From Phallusia fumigata (taxonomy: Eukaryota; Chordata; Ascidiacea; Phlebobranchia; Ascidiidae), in the NCBI GenBank assembly GCA_008931825.1, contig QXVZ01016557.1, forward strand, positions 1 to 64,000: a stretch of 64,000 bases of DNA, given 5' to 3'. The notes under the pieces are model-generated. The model did not search any database. It had not been told where the DNA came from and saw only the letters and a list, made by a program, of their open reading frames with translations. Positions 35,801-46,997 of this stretch are shown in pieces; within the stretch, counting starts at the first letter, position 1, and every line of letters starts with the position of its first letter. Made by a program: the position numbers and the translations under genes.

Positions 35801-36112
35801 TGTAAGCCCAAGATTAATAATCTTGCAGTTTATTATGGCATGACAGATAAAATTATAACAGGCACATTTGCATGTTTGTTATAGAACCAAAGGTTTTTTG
35901 TTTGTTTTTCAAAACTAATCAATTTATGAAAACTTCTGTTATAGTATTGGCACATGTTGGGAAAATCATTGTAAGAATCATCTCTAGTTTTGCATTGTTT
36001 TTGTCAAATACTATATTCGTGTTGTATTGTTTTTCAGAGCGCAGGTGTAATGGAATTCGGAAATACTTCACATGCACACAAAGCAAAAAGGCTGGGAATG
36101 ACACAGCAGCTG
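21066..36112 (+). CDS. RNF168: RNF168-like E3 ubiquitin ligase (five exons recognised, 3' end open)
   Basis: Exons: 21066-21220, 21615-21742, 28523-28752, 33541-33616, 36038-36112; all junctions keep frame. The start is ATG at 21066 (MATLQLCDAMCPICLD). Exon 1 is a C3HC4 RING finger ending CPLCKKR. Exon 2 is the basic extension after the RING (LNSWARQQAKCG, then NVKKWNQIQEQF). Exon 3 begins DLRTSMARVAKPGEVYKEYK and holds a charged helix ending LILDEEVAIELNRQL, which corresponds to the UMI/MIU1 ubiquitin-binding segment. Exon 5 carries NGIRKYFTCTQSKKAG, matching the GDIQKYLTPKS motif remembered from human RNF168. RNF168 amplifies ubiquitin on H2A at DNA breaks to recruit 53BP1. Exon 5 ends in phase 1, so more exons must follow; MIU2 and its neighbour motif were not found and may lie in the N gap or beyond. 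Introns 2 (6.8 kb) and 3 (4.8 kb) are repeat-filled. Confidence 0.85.
21800..22575. mobile_element. MITE in RNF168-like intron 2
   Basis: Inverted ends ccagattggaaa (left) and tttccaatctgg (right), each beside ggttaatt. A smaller hAT-like element (cagtgttccgcaac to gttggaaaacactg, 22058-22251) appears nested inside. Exact ends are uncertain. Confidence 0.4.
23297..23869 (-). repeat. 3' LTR of the gypsy-type element
   Basis: 573 bp, same ends as its partner. Its outer edge abuts the CTGAT target duplication. Confidence 0.9.
23975..25786 (-). CDS. Gag-like polyprotein of the gypsy-type element
   Basis: A long 603-codon frame within the LTR element. In order it has a charged coiled coil with a repeated AEQRKLD heptad (about residues 55-85), a SCAN-like capsid region (WAPWLSALLTGKAMGVYSRL), a CCHC zinc knuckle CFICNGHGHLAKDC, an aspartic-protease-like DTGCTSVVV, and a tail resembling the end of a gypsy integrase (VNVEGNTKLYHMKLLKKY). 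SCAN-like Gag is known from the Gmr1-type gypsy group, the proposed source of the vertebrate SCAN domain. It is an element gene, not a host gene. Confidence 0.85.
   Translation of the reverse strand: MASGNRYVELGRQLGLADEGLLQYVNEQMKKEEEREERRLNREHERHMEEMRREADQRKRDAEQRKLEAEQRKLDAEQRKLDAEREERQQIRAMEHELAVKKLKLEDRQGREETTSTSSTCSNTGAGKCPELPKFVDDVDDMDGYLLRFERYAENSGWERNQWAPWLSALLTGKAMGVYSRLSADEARDYEVLKQALRERYGLREDGYRNRFNNETQQQGETVSQYFVRFESYLDSWVEMAGIEKTYKGLKELFLREKFHKDSYRELSLYMRQHSTNDLKEFAEKADRFLGPLKKTISGHSCDSKHPRAAVYFSNCERPVQRGVNHRLSGPTDRRCFICNGHGHLAKDCHVRAAEAVPPRGTDQPASVLLVQVRNKNLEATVGRVGRRSVETIRDTGCTSVVVRRSLVSDDQLTGEVQNIQGFKGKAEPAPVAVITVDTPYYSGTVKAICVTDLNIDLIIGNVPGARSWDSPDPNWSATPVKTCSAVTRTKTHEPFKRVAVDLASRIQPPSKDGHRKKDSDLKTERRALKEGDQVLILLPTDSSKLLMQWKGPFKVEGKVGANDYRVNVEGNTKLYHMKLLKKYVHRGCEQKNDHRRRRKCEG
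25855..26427 (-). repeat. 5' LTR of the gypsy-type element
   Basis: 573 bp, TGTCAC to GTGACA in element orientation, followed after two bases by the tRNA-Pro primer-binding site. About 99% identical to the other LTR by eye. Confidence 0.9.
26433..28400 (+). repeat. R1-family copies in RNF168-like intron 2
   Basis: Several R1 segments: a terminal part ending gccacccttttag near 26877, a second with internal 'ccctatagccccagg' motifs ending near 27872, and a third ending near 28400 with the tggaaggggacccata hairpin arm near 28065. No gene is seen before exon 3 at 28523. Confidence 0.6.
29051..29352. mobile_element. hAT-type MITE with perfect 8-bp target duplication
   Basis: Inverted ends tagggatgttcaaa and tttgaacatcccta are flanked on both sides by GTATTAAT (29043-29050 and 29353-29360). 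It is 302 bp with no coding. Related decayed copies appear near 34610-34720, 53609, 59330-59415, 59938 and 61150-61220. Confidence 0.85.
29361..33540. repeat. RNF168-like intron 3, R1 repeat copies
   Basis: R1 pieces recur, notably about 31090-31676 and 31750-33026, the last with a 34-nt C run at 32846-32879. Between 29800 and 31000 I see nothing recognisable. Confidence 0.5.
33617..36037. repeat. RNF168-like intron 4 with an R1 copy
   Basis: About 34781-35500 is an R1 copy running from the hairpin end (tgggtccccttccacgaaag) to gaaagccagccttctagtt. Just before it is a fragment of the tagggatgttcaaa MITE family (34610-34720). The rest shows no gene. Confidence 0.55.
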
Positions 36113-36530
36113 GTAACTATGGGTCTTAATGTACAACTTTGCATGTGTTTTTATGTCAGCAGAAACAATCATGCCCAAACATTCATGCCAGCAGAAACAA
36201 TCATGCCCAAAAATTCATGCCAAAAGAAAAAATCATGCCGTAACAAGCTTAGGTGATGAGGCCCTATGTAAAATAATGTAGGGAAAATGTCTTCTTTTTA
36301 AAACGGGTAATAGTGTAAATGGAATGTTTGCTAAGCCATGAAATCTTGCACAAATTCTAGCACTTCTGACATCGTAGGTTTAAATCTCAAATCTGATATC
36401 TTTTTCAACCACTTTGTGTCACCCTTTAGGCTAAAAATGGCTGTTTCCTTTGCCAAAGCAGTTTTATTGCCCTGTATATTACTATAAGAGTACAAATGTT
36501 CATCTAATTTCTGTCTATGTTACCCTAAAT

Positions 36531-36667
36531 CAGTGATTCTCAAAGTGTGGTCCGCGAAAAGTTGACCTGTTTTATGAACATGTTACAATGGAAATCTGTT
36601 TGGTGGTCCTCAGAAAAAAATTCAAAGATAAAGTGGTCCTTGGGCTAAAAAGGTTTGAGAAACACTG
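36531..36667. mobile_element. hAT-type MITE, 137 bp
   Basis: Ends cagtgattctcaaa and tttgagaaacactg are inverted repeats, flanked by a perfect 8-bp duplication CCCTAAAT (36523-36530 and 36668-36675). Confidence 0.85.
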
Positions 36668-37649
36668 CCCTAAATCGAATTAAACAAAACTTTTTTTAAC
36701 TGTCCCTAATTTTCTAACATTCTCTTGTGCAGCATGAACACAAGAAAGTGGAATGTTTTATATGTTGCATGCACACTTTATTTGATAAACTTCCCCCACA
36801 GCCACTGAATTCCCATTTTAAAGCTTTTAACATTGTTTTTTATTACCCCTTCCCCATAGAACTGCGTGAGATAAAAACAATGAAATTATTTTTTACCAAA
36901 TTGGTCACTGCAACTTCACACACAAACAGGAGTTTATTTGGGCGGCCAGACGAGTGTGAGGAAACCTCCTGTGTAGCGGTGACCAGGAACCTATTATTGT
37001 CAAAACAGTAAATGTCCCGTAGGACTGCCTGACCGTGTTTTGATAGTGCTGGTTAGGTCAGCTCTGGCGTTAGCACATTCCCACGATACAAATGCGTTGG
37101 TTGTGCAACCGTTAATGTTAATCATGTGAAAGAAAGTAAGTTTTAACAGCGTTTTAGGCAGACCATTATGTCCCATGAAAACTGGGCAACGACTTGAAAA
37201 TTTAATTGTTTTAAATGGGGCAAGTGATTGAAATATTTGGCGACAGACGCAGCTCAGCAACTAATATTACGCTACTACTTTACGTACAGTAGCATGTGTA
37301 AAATTATGTATGGTTTGGCAAAGATCGAAACTTTGCTGTTGAATTTGTAACACGTCATTAAAACTGCATTGGAAAAAGTCAGATTTGCTGCAGCTTGACC
37401 AAAGGTTGCTGCAGGCCAAACTATTGTCTGGGGAAAGGCGCCAAGTTTTGGAAAATCACAAGGTGGCAGGATTTACGTTATTATGCTACTTATTGTGACG
37501 TCACACACGTGTACAACAGCAAGAGTCGTGTTATCCCAACACCCTTGACAGTTTCTATATACACTGCGGCGATCAAACTACGCTTATATGCGGTCGAAGT
37601 CGATTCGCGTGTTCACTGCGTGTTTCTTGTTGGTAAGTGTTGACTGGCA

Positions 37650-39015
37650 CCCTTAAAGACAGTGTCCATCCCAAGACTGGAATTGACTGCAGCAGTTCTA
37701 TCCGTGAAGCTTGATGAAATGATGCGACGAGAGCTTGGTCTGTCAGTATGTCGTTCTGTGTGTCGGACAGACTCAACTGCCGTACTTCAGAGCATCACCA
37801 ATTCGAGAAAGAGATTTCCTACCTTTGTTGCTAATCGGATTGCAAAAATTGAAAGGCAGAGTGATCCGTCAAGTTGGAAACATCAAAGCTCAATCCTGCG
37901 GACGAAACTTCACGTGGGTTGACGTCCGTAGCTTTGGTGGCGTCTGGGCGTTGGTTGCGCGGCCTAAAGTTTGTGTTAGAATTCAAGATTCGTTGGCCTG
38001 CTTGTCCGTTTGTTTTTTCCGCTTTGTCTGATCAGTTCAACCCCGTAAAAAAACAGGAGGTGTCTATTCACCTTATTGTGGAAAAGCAGTTCATTGTGAA
38101 GCGGATAATCAATCGTTACTCTTCGCTGCATCGTTTGAAGAAGAGTGTTGCATGGCTGCTTCGGTACAAGAAGTTCTTGCTGTCGCGCGTTCGGCGTGAC
38201 ACAGCGGTTGTCGAAAATTAGAGTTGATTAAATACGTGCAGCGAAGACACTTCGTTTCTGAGTTCGCTGCGTCAAAAAGGGTTGTGTGACGAAGGCTTCT
38301 GTAAAGCGACCCATGTACAAGTTGAACCCTATGGTTGTTGACTCCGTGCTACGTGTTGGTGGGTTCGCTGGTGCCGAACGCATTTTAAGAGAATCGCTCC
38401 AGTCATGGAACCGTTCACACATCAATGAGTACCTGAGGCAACGCAACATTCGTTGATCGTTCAATCCCCCCGACCGCTCGTCATATGGGCGGGCGTGCGA
38501 AACAATGGTGCGTTCGATCCGGCGAATTCTGACTTCCATGATGAGACAGCAAGTTGACAAAACGTTGTCTTTTCTTCGAGGTTGTGTCAAAACTCAACTG
38601 GCGTCCTCTTGTTCCTGTGACATTCGACCCCCGAGATGACGAACCGATTACAAACAATCATCTCCTGCTCATGAGATCTAACTCGGAATTACCTCCTGCG
38701 TTGTTCGAAAAAAGGGACTGTTACATGCGGCGCCGCTGGGCGCAACTTGGCGAACCAAATTTTGGAATATCTACCGAACATCATCTCCAGACAGAAGTGG
38801 TTCCAGAAAAGAGGAGACTTCCAGATCAATGATGTGATCCTTATCGCGGATGATTCGCAGCCACGTTTCAAGTGGATGATGGATCGCGTTGCGGAAACGT
38901 TTTACGATAAAACGGGAACTGTTCCCTCTGGGATTGTGCAAACGCGATACAATCGAGTCAAACGACCGATTGCAAAACTGTGTCTGATTGTCGCTACTGA
39001 CAGCGTTGTTTAGTG
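37650..39015 (+). mobile_element. BEL/Pao LTR-retrotransposon fossil (pol fragment)
   Basis: Pieces of a BEL/Pao polyprotein occur in order: RNase H-side SIPRLELTAAVLSVKLDEMM and TDSTAVLQSITNSRKRFP, the linker LNPADETSRGL, and the C-terminal DUF5641-type NNHLLLMRSNSELPPALF and RRWAQLG. It is broken with several breaks and is more GC-rich than its surroundings. The stretch to about 40085, ending in aataaaccaaggtttgg, could include its 3' LTR, but no second LTR was found. Confidence 0.75.
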
Positions 39016-39233
39016 TGTTGTACCACTGGGGTTCTTTGTTCGTTGTCGTTTCGTTATGAACGTTCGATGTTGACGTTTGTGAAATGTATTCCCCGAGTCA
39101 TTCATTTGAGTGGGGTATGTTACCTCTCCACGTTCATTTTTCCCGCCACTACCTGTGTTGCAACATGTCATGTAATTAAACATAATAATGCCCACTGTGC
39201 GTAACAGTTGAATTCGAAGGCCATTGTTTACAA

Positions 39234-39501
39234 CAGTGCTCCGCAACCTTTCTTCACTGACGTCACACTTTTAAACTTTCAAAATTCGGCGGCACACCCC
39301 AATTTGCGCTTTTTACGCCGAGCAGCCTTTCAAAGATTGTTTGAGACTAGCGAATTATCCAATTGTTATAACGTTAATACTTGCCAAGAATAAAATGTTT
39401 TTGTTTCCTAAAATGTTGTGTTAGGTTCACACCATGAAATAAATAAACAAACACAAACCCAGCAAACCAGTGCGTCGCGCCACACCGGTTGCGGAGCACT
39501 G
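39234..39501. mobile_element. hAT-type MITE, 268 bp
   Basis: Inverted ends cagtgctccgcaacc and ggttgcggagcactg. The flanks GTTTACAA and GACTACAA agree at six of eight positions. Relatives lie at about 2790-3019 and 22058-22251. Confidence 0.75.
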
Positions 39502-40969
39502 GACTACAAGTTTATGCTAGGTTCATTTCATTTACTGTGCAATGTGGCAGAGTAAGGTGTGTTTCTGGTTGCGTTTGCAGCGATAAATAAGACTCAAATT
39601 AATACCTGCTGTGTGTCGATCGACTGTACAAGTAACCAGCGTTTCTCTGTTTGTCGGTTAGTGTTTGATATTAGCATGCTGCAGTTATTTGCAATTATTG
39701 GTTCACACATGTGACCGATGATTTTTATGTAGTTTCCACAGTGAGTTCATCGATTAATTATCCTAGATCAGCTGTTTGCAGCAAGTTAATTTCGGTAAGC
39801 CTGCTACATGTACATTTTATTTGGTGAACATTAACGTCAATTGGAACTGTATTGTATCTTTAGATTGCAACTGTAGAAACTCGTCACTTCTGTGTAATAG
39901 TTGACCTGTGTCGCAAAACAGTTGGTGAGTTCTTGACTGACAACTATGCGAACGTTTGTCTATATTGGTTTCGTTGTTTTAGAAAACCGTCGCCGTTGAT
40001 GCTGCCGATTTGCCTGTTTGGTGGTTGTCATTGTTGTTGCTTTGACGCAAATAAACCAAGGTTTGGATTTGTCGTCTTCAGTCGGAATAGGGCGTGACGT
40101 GTTTTAAAGTGACAAACCCCTTTGTGAGGCTCAGCCTTGCAGGTCGGCCGTTCAAAAAAACGGGCTCTAAAATTCGCAGTTGGAATGGCTTAATTGGGTG
40201 TGGCTGTACCGTAAAACTCCTCATTCGTATACGTTGTTATCCTGTTATGTACCATTCCGCTGGATTACTTTCGTGTTTGGTAAAACCATTTTTATTGACA
40301 TTCAATTGTTTGACAGAAATTGAAGCTTCAAACGAAGAATGAGGTGTCGAGGAAAACGTTGCAAACTACGTTTTTATTACAACTATTTTGCAAGACATTA
40401 AAAAATTGTTTAAAAAAATATTTTATATTTGTGTCAATTTAAACTCTTTTTTTGAATTTTACAGCCACGAATACATTACAATATAATGTAAAATTTTGTT
40501 ACCAAGCATGATAACATTGCTGCAACGTCTTTACGCTTGTGTACCACAAAAAAACATCTAAAATGGCTTTCTGGGTAAAGTAGGACGTTTTTTCTCGTTT
40601 TTACCTCCCTCCCCATCCCTTCAGTAAGCCAAAAAAATTGCAGTCTTTTATAAGGACTATATTCACGTATCACGCTGAATAACTTGTGTAACGTTTGCGT
40701 TGAATTACTACATATATGTTGAAAAATGCTCATACTGTTTCACCTATGGAGGCACGCTATACTTTTAGTCTAGCAGGATTCGAAAATTCGTGGTTTCGTT
40801 TTAATATTTTTTACAACCGTTTATGGTGAAACGTTTTTTTGCGACTGTTCATGTTAAGTGTTACTCACCATCTTTTTTGTTCCATCTTTTCCTCGATATT
40901 TCACGTTAAAATGTTGGGAAGAGATTCGTATTGTTTTCACTTTTTTTTTACTTTCCTACAGCTTGTTAA

Positions 40970-43511
40970 CGCATTTTGACATGCAATGTTTGACGGATTC
41001 GGATGAAAGTTTTAGAGCTGGTAGATAGGGTCATGACGGTTGCTATCCGTTGCGATTAAAAGAGAACTCTTTCCGGTAACTTGTACCTGCAATTTTAGAA
41101 TGAAATAACGTAGGAGTTGAGTCCACTCCACGTTTTACTGGTAGTTGTGATCATCGCAGTGTATCAAACGTTTCGTTTGACCCCATAACCCTCGTGGTTA
41201 CCTCGCTTGCCCTCTTAAGTTGGTCAACAGTGTTCGAAATATACACAGGTGGCAGGGCATGTAATTGTGATGTATCAAATTATTTATTTGACCCTCTAGT
41301 CTAGACCCTGCTAACCCTAAAGCCCCAGCAGCACGTTTAGTTCCACAAAGTTTGCGCCACAGTGATGGGTTATTCCATTTTTTTAGTTATTGTTATAATC
41401 AACTCTTGCGATAAATTAGACCTTCATAAACAAGTACAGGGATTTATTAAAAATCTCTGCTACAATTTTGACATGAAAAGTGTAGAAAAATGCATTATCT
41501 ACAAGTTTTAACGTGGAGACCCATGCGTTTCTTCATGTAGTAACAATCTTGNNNNNNNNNNNNNNNNNNNNNNNNNNNNNNNNNNNNNNNNNNNNNNNNN
41601 NNNNNNNNNNNNNNNNNNNNNNNNNNNNNNNNNNNNNNNNNNNNNNNNNNNNNNNNNNNNNNNNNNNNNNNNNNNNNNNNNNNNNNNNNNNNNNNNNNNN
41701 NNNNNNNNNNNNNNNNNNNNNNNNNNNNNNNNNNNNNNNNNNNNNNNNNNNNNNNNNNNNNNNNNNNNNNNNNNNNNNNNNNNNNNNNNNNNNNNNNNNN
41801 NNNNNNNNNNNNNNNNNNNNNNNNNNNNNNNNNNNNNNNNNNNNNNNNNNNNNNNNNNNNNNNNNNNNNNNNNNNNNNNNNNNNNNNNNNNNNNNNNNNN
41901 NNNNNNNNNNNNNNNNNNNNNNNNNNNNNNNNNNNNNNNNNNNNNNNNNNNNNNNNNNNNNNNNNNNNNNNNNNNNNNNNNNNNNNNNNNNNNNNNNNNN
42001 NNNNNNNNNNNNNNNNNNNNNNNNNNNNNNNNNNNNNNNNNNNNNNNNNNNNNAAAAAACTCTCATTTTTCTTAATCAAACTGGGCTTCTTGCTGTATAT
42101 TTTTATGGGTTTTTATGATTTAGCAAAAGATTTGACGTTTTCAATGATAAAGAAAGTAGCCAAACCTTTGATTTGTCTGGATTCGATTTAAAGTGATTGT
42201 TGCATATTGTTTCGTTGCGAACGCATTTTTGTGAACTTTTGTTTATGATACCCTCGTTTCATAAGAAAAAACATCAATTTAATTTCGTGTATTGGTTCAA
42301 ACAAAATTACGCCGTCTTTAGTCAGACCTTCCGCTGATTTCAATAAAGAGCACCAAATGAAAAGCGGCAGGGCCTATAAGTTATCGTTGGAACAAAAATA
42401 ACAATCAATAGTAAACGGAAAATACGCTAACCGAAGAACTTATGCAAGCATCGACAAAAACTTATAACGCTACGATGAAAGTACTCGAATAGCATTTGGA
42501 GTCAGACGGAGTGCTACCCTTTTACAATGCCCTATTCATCATTTATTGTACATGTAAACGGCAAATTCGTCCTGGTTAGACACCAGATTATCCAAAGGTT
42601 CTACAGCTTGACATTATCTTGACCTCAAAATGATGTTCTCCACATATACTATTTCTTTTATTACATTGGATACATATTCAATACCCGCATTAAATTGGGT
42701 AAGTGTTATGTTTTGCAGCGTTATTTAGCAAACGCATCTCGATTAACCATACGCAATCACGTAAAGGAGTGGTATAGTATTAACAACTGGGATTCGTCTG
42801 TCATAAAAATGATAAGCTCTTTATATTGTTGGGAGGTGTTGCGTGTACGACACTTACACATCGCAAAATAGCAAACGTATTGAGGTCATCACCGCTTAGT
42901 TTTAATCAGCGAATCGCCAGTCTTAGTAGCAGCCCTGTTACCAACCGCTGAGCGTTGCGCCGCTTGTGTCTCGTCCATCACTCCCTCGCGTTTGGTCGTT
43001 TAGCATTTGGGGCAAAACAGTCAGCGTTTTGCAGCTGTAAGAGTAAATACTTGACCGATTATGCTAAAATTTAAACAACCAGTGAGAAGCACCCTACATA
43101 TACATATTTTAAATTTCAATATACTTAGATTAGTAGGCTATGTCTGATGTAAACGGCATGTAAACAAAAAACTGAATATTTGCGGTTAAAAAGGTAAAAA
43201 AAATGGGTGAATCCCAACTAAAGCCAAAAAATCATTTATACTTTGTATTGTATCACCTATTAAAATAGAAAACTTCTAGGTGACCTACTTTTTTAAATAT
43301 TGCTGTTTTAAAAATTCTACGTTTCGGGGGCCTGTGGGTGAACCGATGGGTGAATTGGGGTAAAAAGGTGTCAGTGCACAACTTCAGATATGCATCTATC
43401 ATGTGTGAAAATTTGAACAACTCCTTCTTGGTCAAAACGTAGGAACAAACTCGCGTTAGACAGAAAAAACAGAGTAAAAACAATATGTGTCCCCTTCATG
43501 GAAGGGGACCC
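40970..43511. repeat. R1-family repeats around an assembly gap
   Basis: R1 motifs on both sides of the gap (gacccatgcgtttcttcatg before; gggtgaaccgatgggtgaat and the cttcatggaaggggaccca hairpin end after). Exons of the RNF168-like gene could be hidden here but none is visible. Confidence 0.55.
41552..42053. other. Assembly gap of 502 N
   Basis: A run of N. Open frames reported through it are meaningless. Confidence 1.
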
Positions 43512-43514
43512 ACA

Positions 43515-44170
43515 ATGATGCACTGAATCGCCCAATTAGGTTCGGACCGAAACATTCGGCAGTTTTGGCCCAATTAACCGAATCATTTGTGAAGTCGTGC
43601 GAATCCGTACCCAACATACAATCACGCGAGTTTTGTTCCCAGACATACAGTGATGCTACAACAGAATAGTTGTGTTGCGTTATTATCTTGGTTCTGTGGG
43701 CCTCGGCCGTCGTTGCCAGCCTTTAAACGATTGATCGATCAACGGCTTATCTGTAGCAACAAAACATTTTTATCTACGGTCTGACTTTAAAAGCTCTCGA
43801 TTTTCATGTGGCGTAAAAAGTTAATAGCGTTAGCAATCATAAATTCCATAACTTCCTACAAAAAGCAACATCACAAAAAACCCTGTCCAACAGTTTAATT
43901 TTACGTAACTCGACGTCACAAGTCCTTTGTTGCATTTCGTTGTTCTTAGGTTTGTTAGTTACACTGCAGTGTGAACGATTGCGGGGTACGTAATTTGGCG
44001 GAAAAGACAAGTTTTGTGCCTTCAACACAAACATCGTTTTAAGTGTTGACAACTATTAACAAAGGTCGACATTACTGTGCTGTCACTAGTAAAATTTACC
44101 CTAGCAGTACAAACTTTAGCACTCATTACTCAAAAACTATTCGGCGACAAACTTGACAATCGACTGCTGA
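43515..44170. mobile_element. Decayed copy of the 794-bp hAT MITE
   Basis: Starts atgatgcactgaatcgccca, with tattcggc/ccgaatca motifs shared with the intact element at 51857-52650. It sits directly beside an R1 hairpin end. No clear right end. Confidence 0.5.
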
Positions 44171-44792
44171 CACACGTGCAGTAATAATGGAGTTACCAAG
44201 TTGTCTACTGCAGTGCATAATGCAGCTAATTAAGTATCTAGCAGTAAGCATTTGCTGTAACCATAACGTGGATTATTGTACGAATGGACCTTTGTAAAGC
44301 GGAAAAATCCGTGCTAGTAGCTGCAAAAAAGAGCAAACTTTGTCCGAAATCGCCGAAGATCCGGATTACTTGTTTTTTTCAAGAAAAACATTAGAAATCC
44401 AATTTCATTGGAATTAGACGAAGATCCGGATTCAGACGCCTAGAATGGTAGACTGTCAATGGATTTTTTTTGATTTTTGAATATTTCCAAATTAACTAAT
44501 TGTTCTATTTAAACACTCTCTGGTGTAATTTCTAACCTACTGCAACACAAAAAGCAGTCAACCTGCACAAAACATTACATAACAGTCTGCAAAGAATCTT
44601 TCCAGGTATAACATACAAAAGGCAGTTGTGCTATTTAGAAATGCAAACACACACAGGAAACATGAAATATTGTGTCACTTGTGCAATAAATGACTGATGA
44701 TCATAGACATTGGAGATTTCATGAGGGCGATGTTAAAAGATCTAAAGAGGGTTTTAGTTCAAAAAAGGTTTGAAAACACTGTCCTACATTAG

Positions 44793-44993
44793 CAAGTGAG
44801 ATCACCAAATGCATTCCCAATTGTTACTGCAAACATGAAATCATCAAAGTGTATGCCTTTTAGGTATGCAAAGCAGAATCAGTCCAGGCAAATTAATCAT
44901 TCATTGTGCAACAGACTTCACAACACAAAAGATGAAATTCAGTATGGTCTCCTAGTTCCTGCTGGCATCAGAGAATCACTAATCACTAAATGA
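44793..44993 (+). CDS. Possible orphan terminal exon, product unknown
   Basis: An acceptor-like acattag is followed by 66 open codons to TGA (QVRSPNAFPIVTAN, later YGLLVPAGIRESLITK). The sequence is not visibly part of the surrounding repeat family and ends about 375 bases from the 3' end of the LRATD-like gene on the opposite strand. It could be a last exon of the RNF168-like gene, but its apparent phase (0) does not fit that gene's last recognised exon (phase 1). I do not recognise the protein. Confidence 0.25.
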   Translation, partial: QVRSPNAFPIVTANMKSSKCMPFRYAKQNQSRQINHSLCNRLHNTKDEIQYGLLVPAGIRESLITK

Positions 44994-45368
44994 AGTTAGT
45001 AGTAAACTTTTTCAGGTTCTAAGGAAAAATTCCACAAAATTTATATAATTCGATTTCAATCGAAACATAATACTAGTGTAAGGAGACACAAACATCAGCA
45101 AAAGCAAATGCGTAGGGACTATAATTTTTGGCTCCTGGTTAAAACTGACTGTTGATTTTTGTCTCCATCCTTGTGCTTCCACACAGCATATTGCCTTGGC
45201 CACCTCAAAAAATGCTAAAAATAAAAATCTAAACGTGATTCTAACAAAAGAAAAAAAAAGTTGCAATGAGCAGGCATCAGATAAACAGACTACACAATAT
45301 TTGTCCACTATAGGGCAACCATAAATATCTTAGTTGATTGATAATGGAAAATAAATATTTCTTAAAAT

Positions 45369-46955
45369 CTATGGGTCCGAAGTCTTCTTGTCATTTTTAA
45401 ATTCTATCAACGATCGCAAAGTTTTAAAATCATGTCGGGTAGAAGTTCCATCTTCATGAAGAAATTCCAGCACACATGTTTTGGAAACACACTAAAAACA
45501 GTTTATCAGGTAGATTTGTCTTCATTCACTTGCCCCTAGGCTAGCAATAGTTGGTGTTACCTTTCGTGGAGAAAATGACTCTTTTTCAAATTCAGTCATT
45601 CCTGTTCTGCACCACATCACAAAGCATTCACTACTTCGCCACATACATTTTTGTCCAATTTGAGACTTTGCCTTCTCAATAATCTGAAAATTATAAACCA
45701 AAATTGACAATTGCAATGGCTAAAACTAAAGAAACACAGTGGCACTTCATCCATTGAGCTGTTTCAGTTGTGGTGTAAAACACTGCTTTAAATACCAATG
45801 AAAAAATTAGGATTGGCAACATTTAATAACTGTTGAAATCATTTTGTTTCTGTAAGCAGCAATTAGGGTTGGTTACAACCAATTTGCCAAGCTCTTTTAT
45901 TATTTTCCAGAATCAGTATAAACCAGTGGTTCCCAACCTGGGGGTCGCAGGGAGGTTTTCTGGGGGTCACGACAGATATGTGATATTTTTACAAACACAG
46001 ACAGATCTGTGATATTTTTAGAACTTTTTACCATGCATAGGCTACAACTGGTTTGGCCTGCATCACCTGTCTTGTCAGGTACGATAAGCAGTAGGCTATG
46101 TGCCATAGCTTTAAAAGGTTGGAAACCACTGGTATAAACAGTGTATATACGTTAACAGAGGTGCTAATTTACAACAAGAGAGGTGGCGTTCTCCATATTT
46201 TCATTCCACATACACTACCACCCCAAATTAATGTTTTCCACATGTACCATTTCCATTATTATGTTGGATATATGTTCAACATCCGCATTATATTGCGTCC
46301 CAAATTCCCTTGGCATTTTATGACATGATTGTTTCTGCTAGCATAAACATATGGGTCCCCACACACATGCAGTTTTGAATTGTAGCAATGTTTTAGGATG
46401 TGATCAGTTTAAAAATCGGTAGGAAAAATAAAACAAAAAGTAAAGATTTCCCAAATACATTCTAACCAAATCATTTCTTACATTATACCAATTACAATCT
46501 CACTGTCAAAGGCATAAAACCCCACAGCCACACTAACCAATAGTTTGACCAGCAGTGACCTTTGGGCGAGCCGCAACAAGCTCTTAACAACTCTCCAATG
46601 CAGTTTCAGTAATGCGCTCTAAATTCAACAACAACAACAACAACATTGTGCTTCTTAACCAACTAACCATATGCTTACGTGCTTCTGTACAATAGAGTAA
46701 AACTGTAAATGAAAGCAAAGTTATTGTAATGTATCACCTCCGTTATTTAGCAGACGCATTTCGGTTTACGTTATGCAATCACCTAAACCAGTGAAGTAAT
46801 ATAAACAACTGGGCTTCGTCTGTCATAAAACAAGACAATTAAAATAAAACGCCCCCGAACACTATAAATGCCTGTTTATGTGTGAAATAGCAGCCTTTTC
46901 AATACCCACATTACATTGGGTCCCGGGGGGGGTTGGCATTTTATAACATGATTGN

Positions 46956-46997
<42 letters not shown>

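Noticed and set aside
36731-37011. Frame with ECFICCMHTLFDKL that could be a C2H2 or UBZ-like finger after a gtgcag acceptor
   Set aside because: Its phase (0) does not fit the preceding RNF168-like exon (phase 1), the last zinc ligand is missing, and its later part runs into R1-related sequence.
41495-42118. Three frames of 177-201 codons
   Set aside because: They run through the 502-base N gap; only a few real codons at each end.
45012-45308. 98-codon minus-strand frame just downstream of the LRATD-like stop codon
   Set aside because: In the likely 3' UTR of that gene, without similarity to the family and without splice signals that fit.
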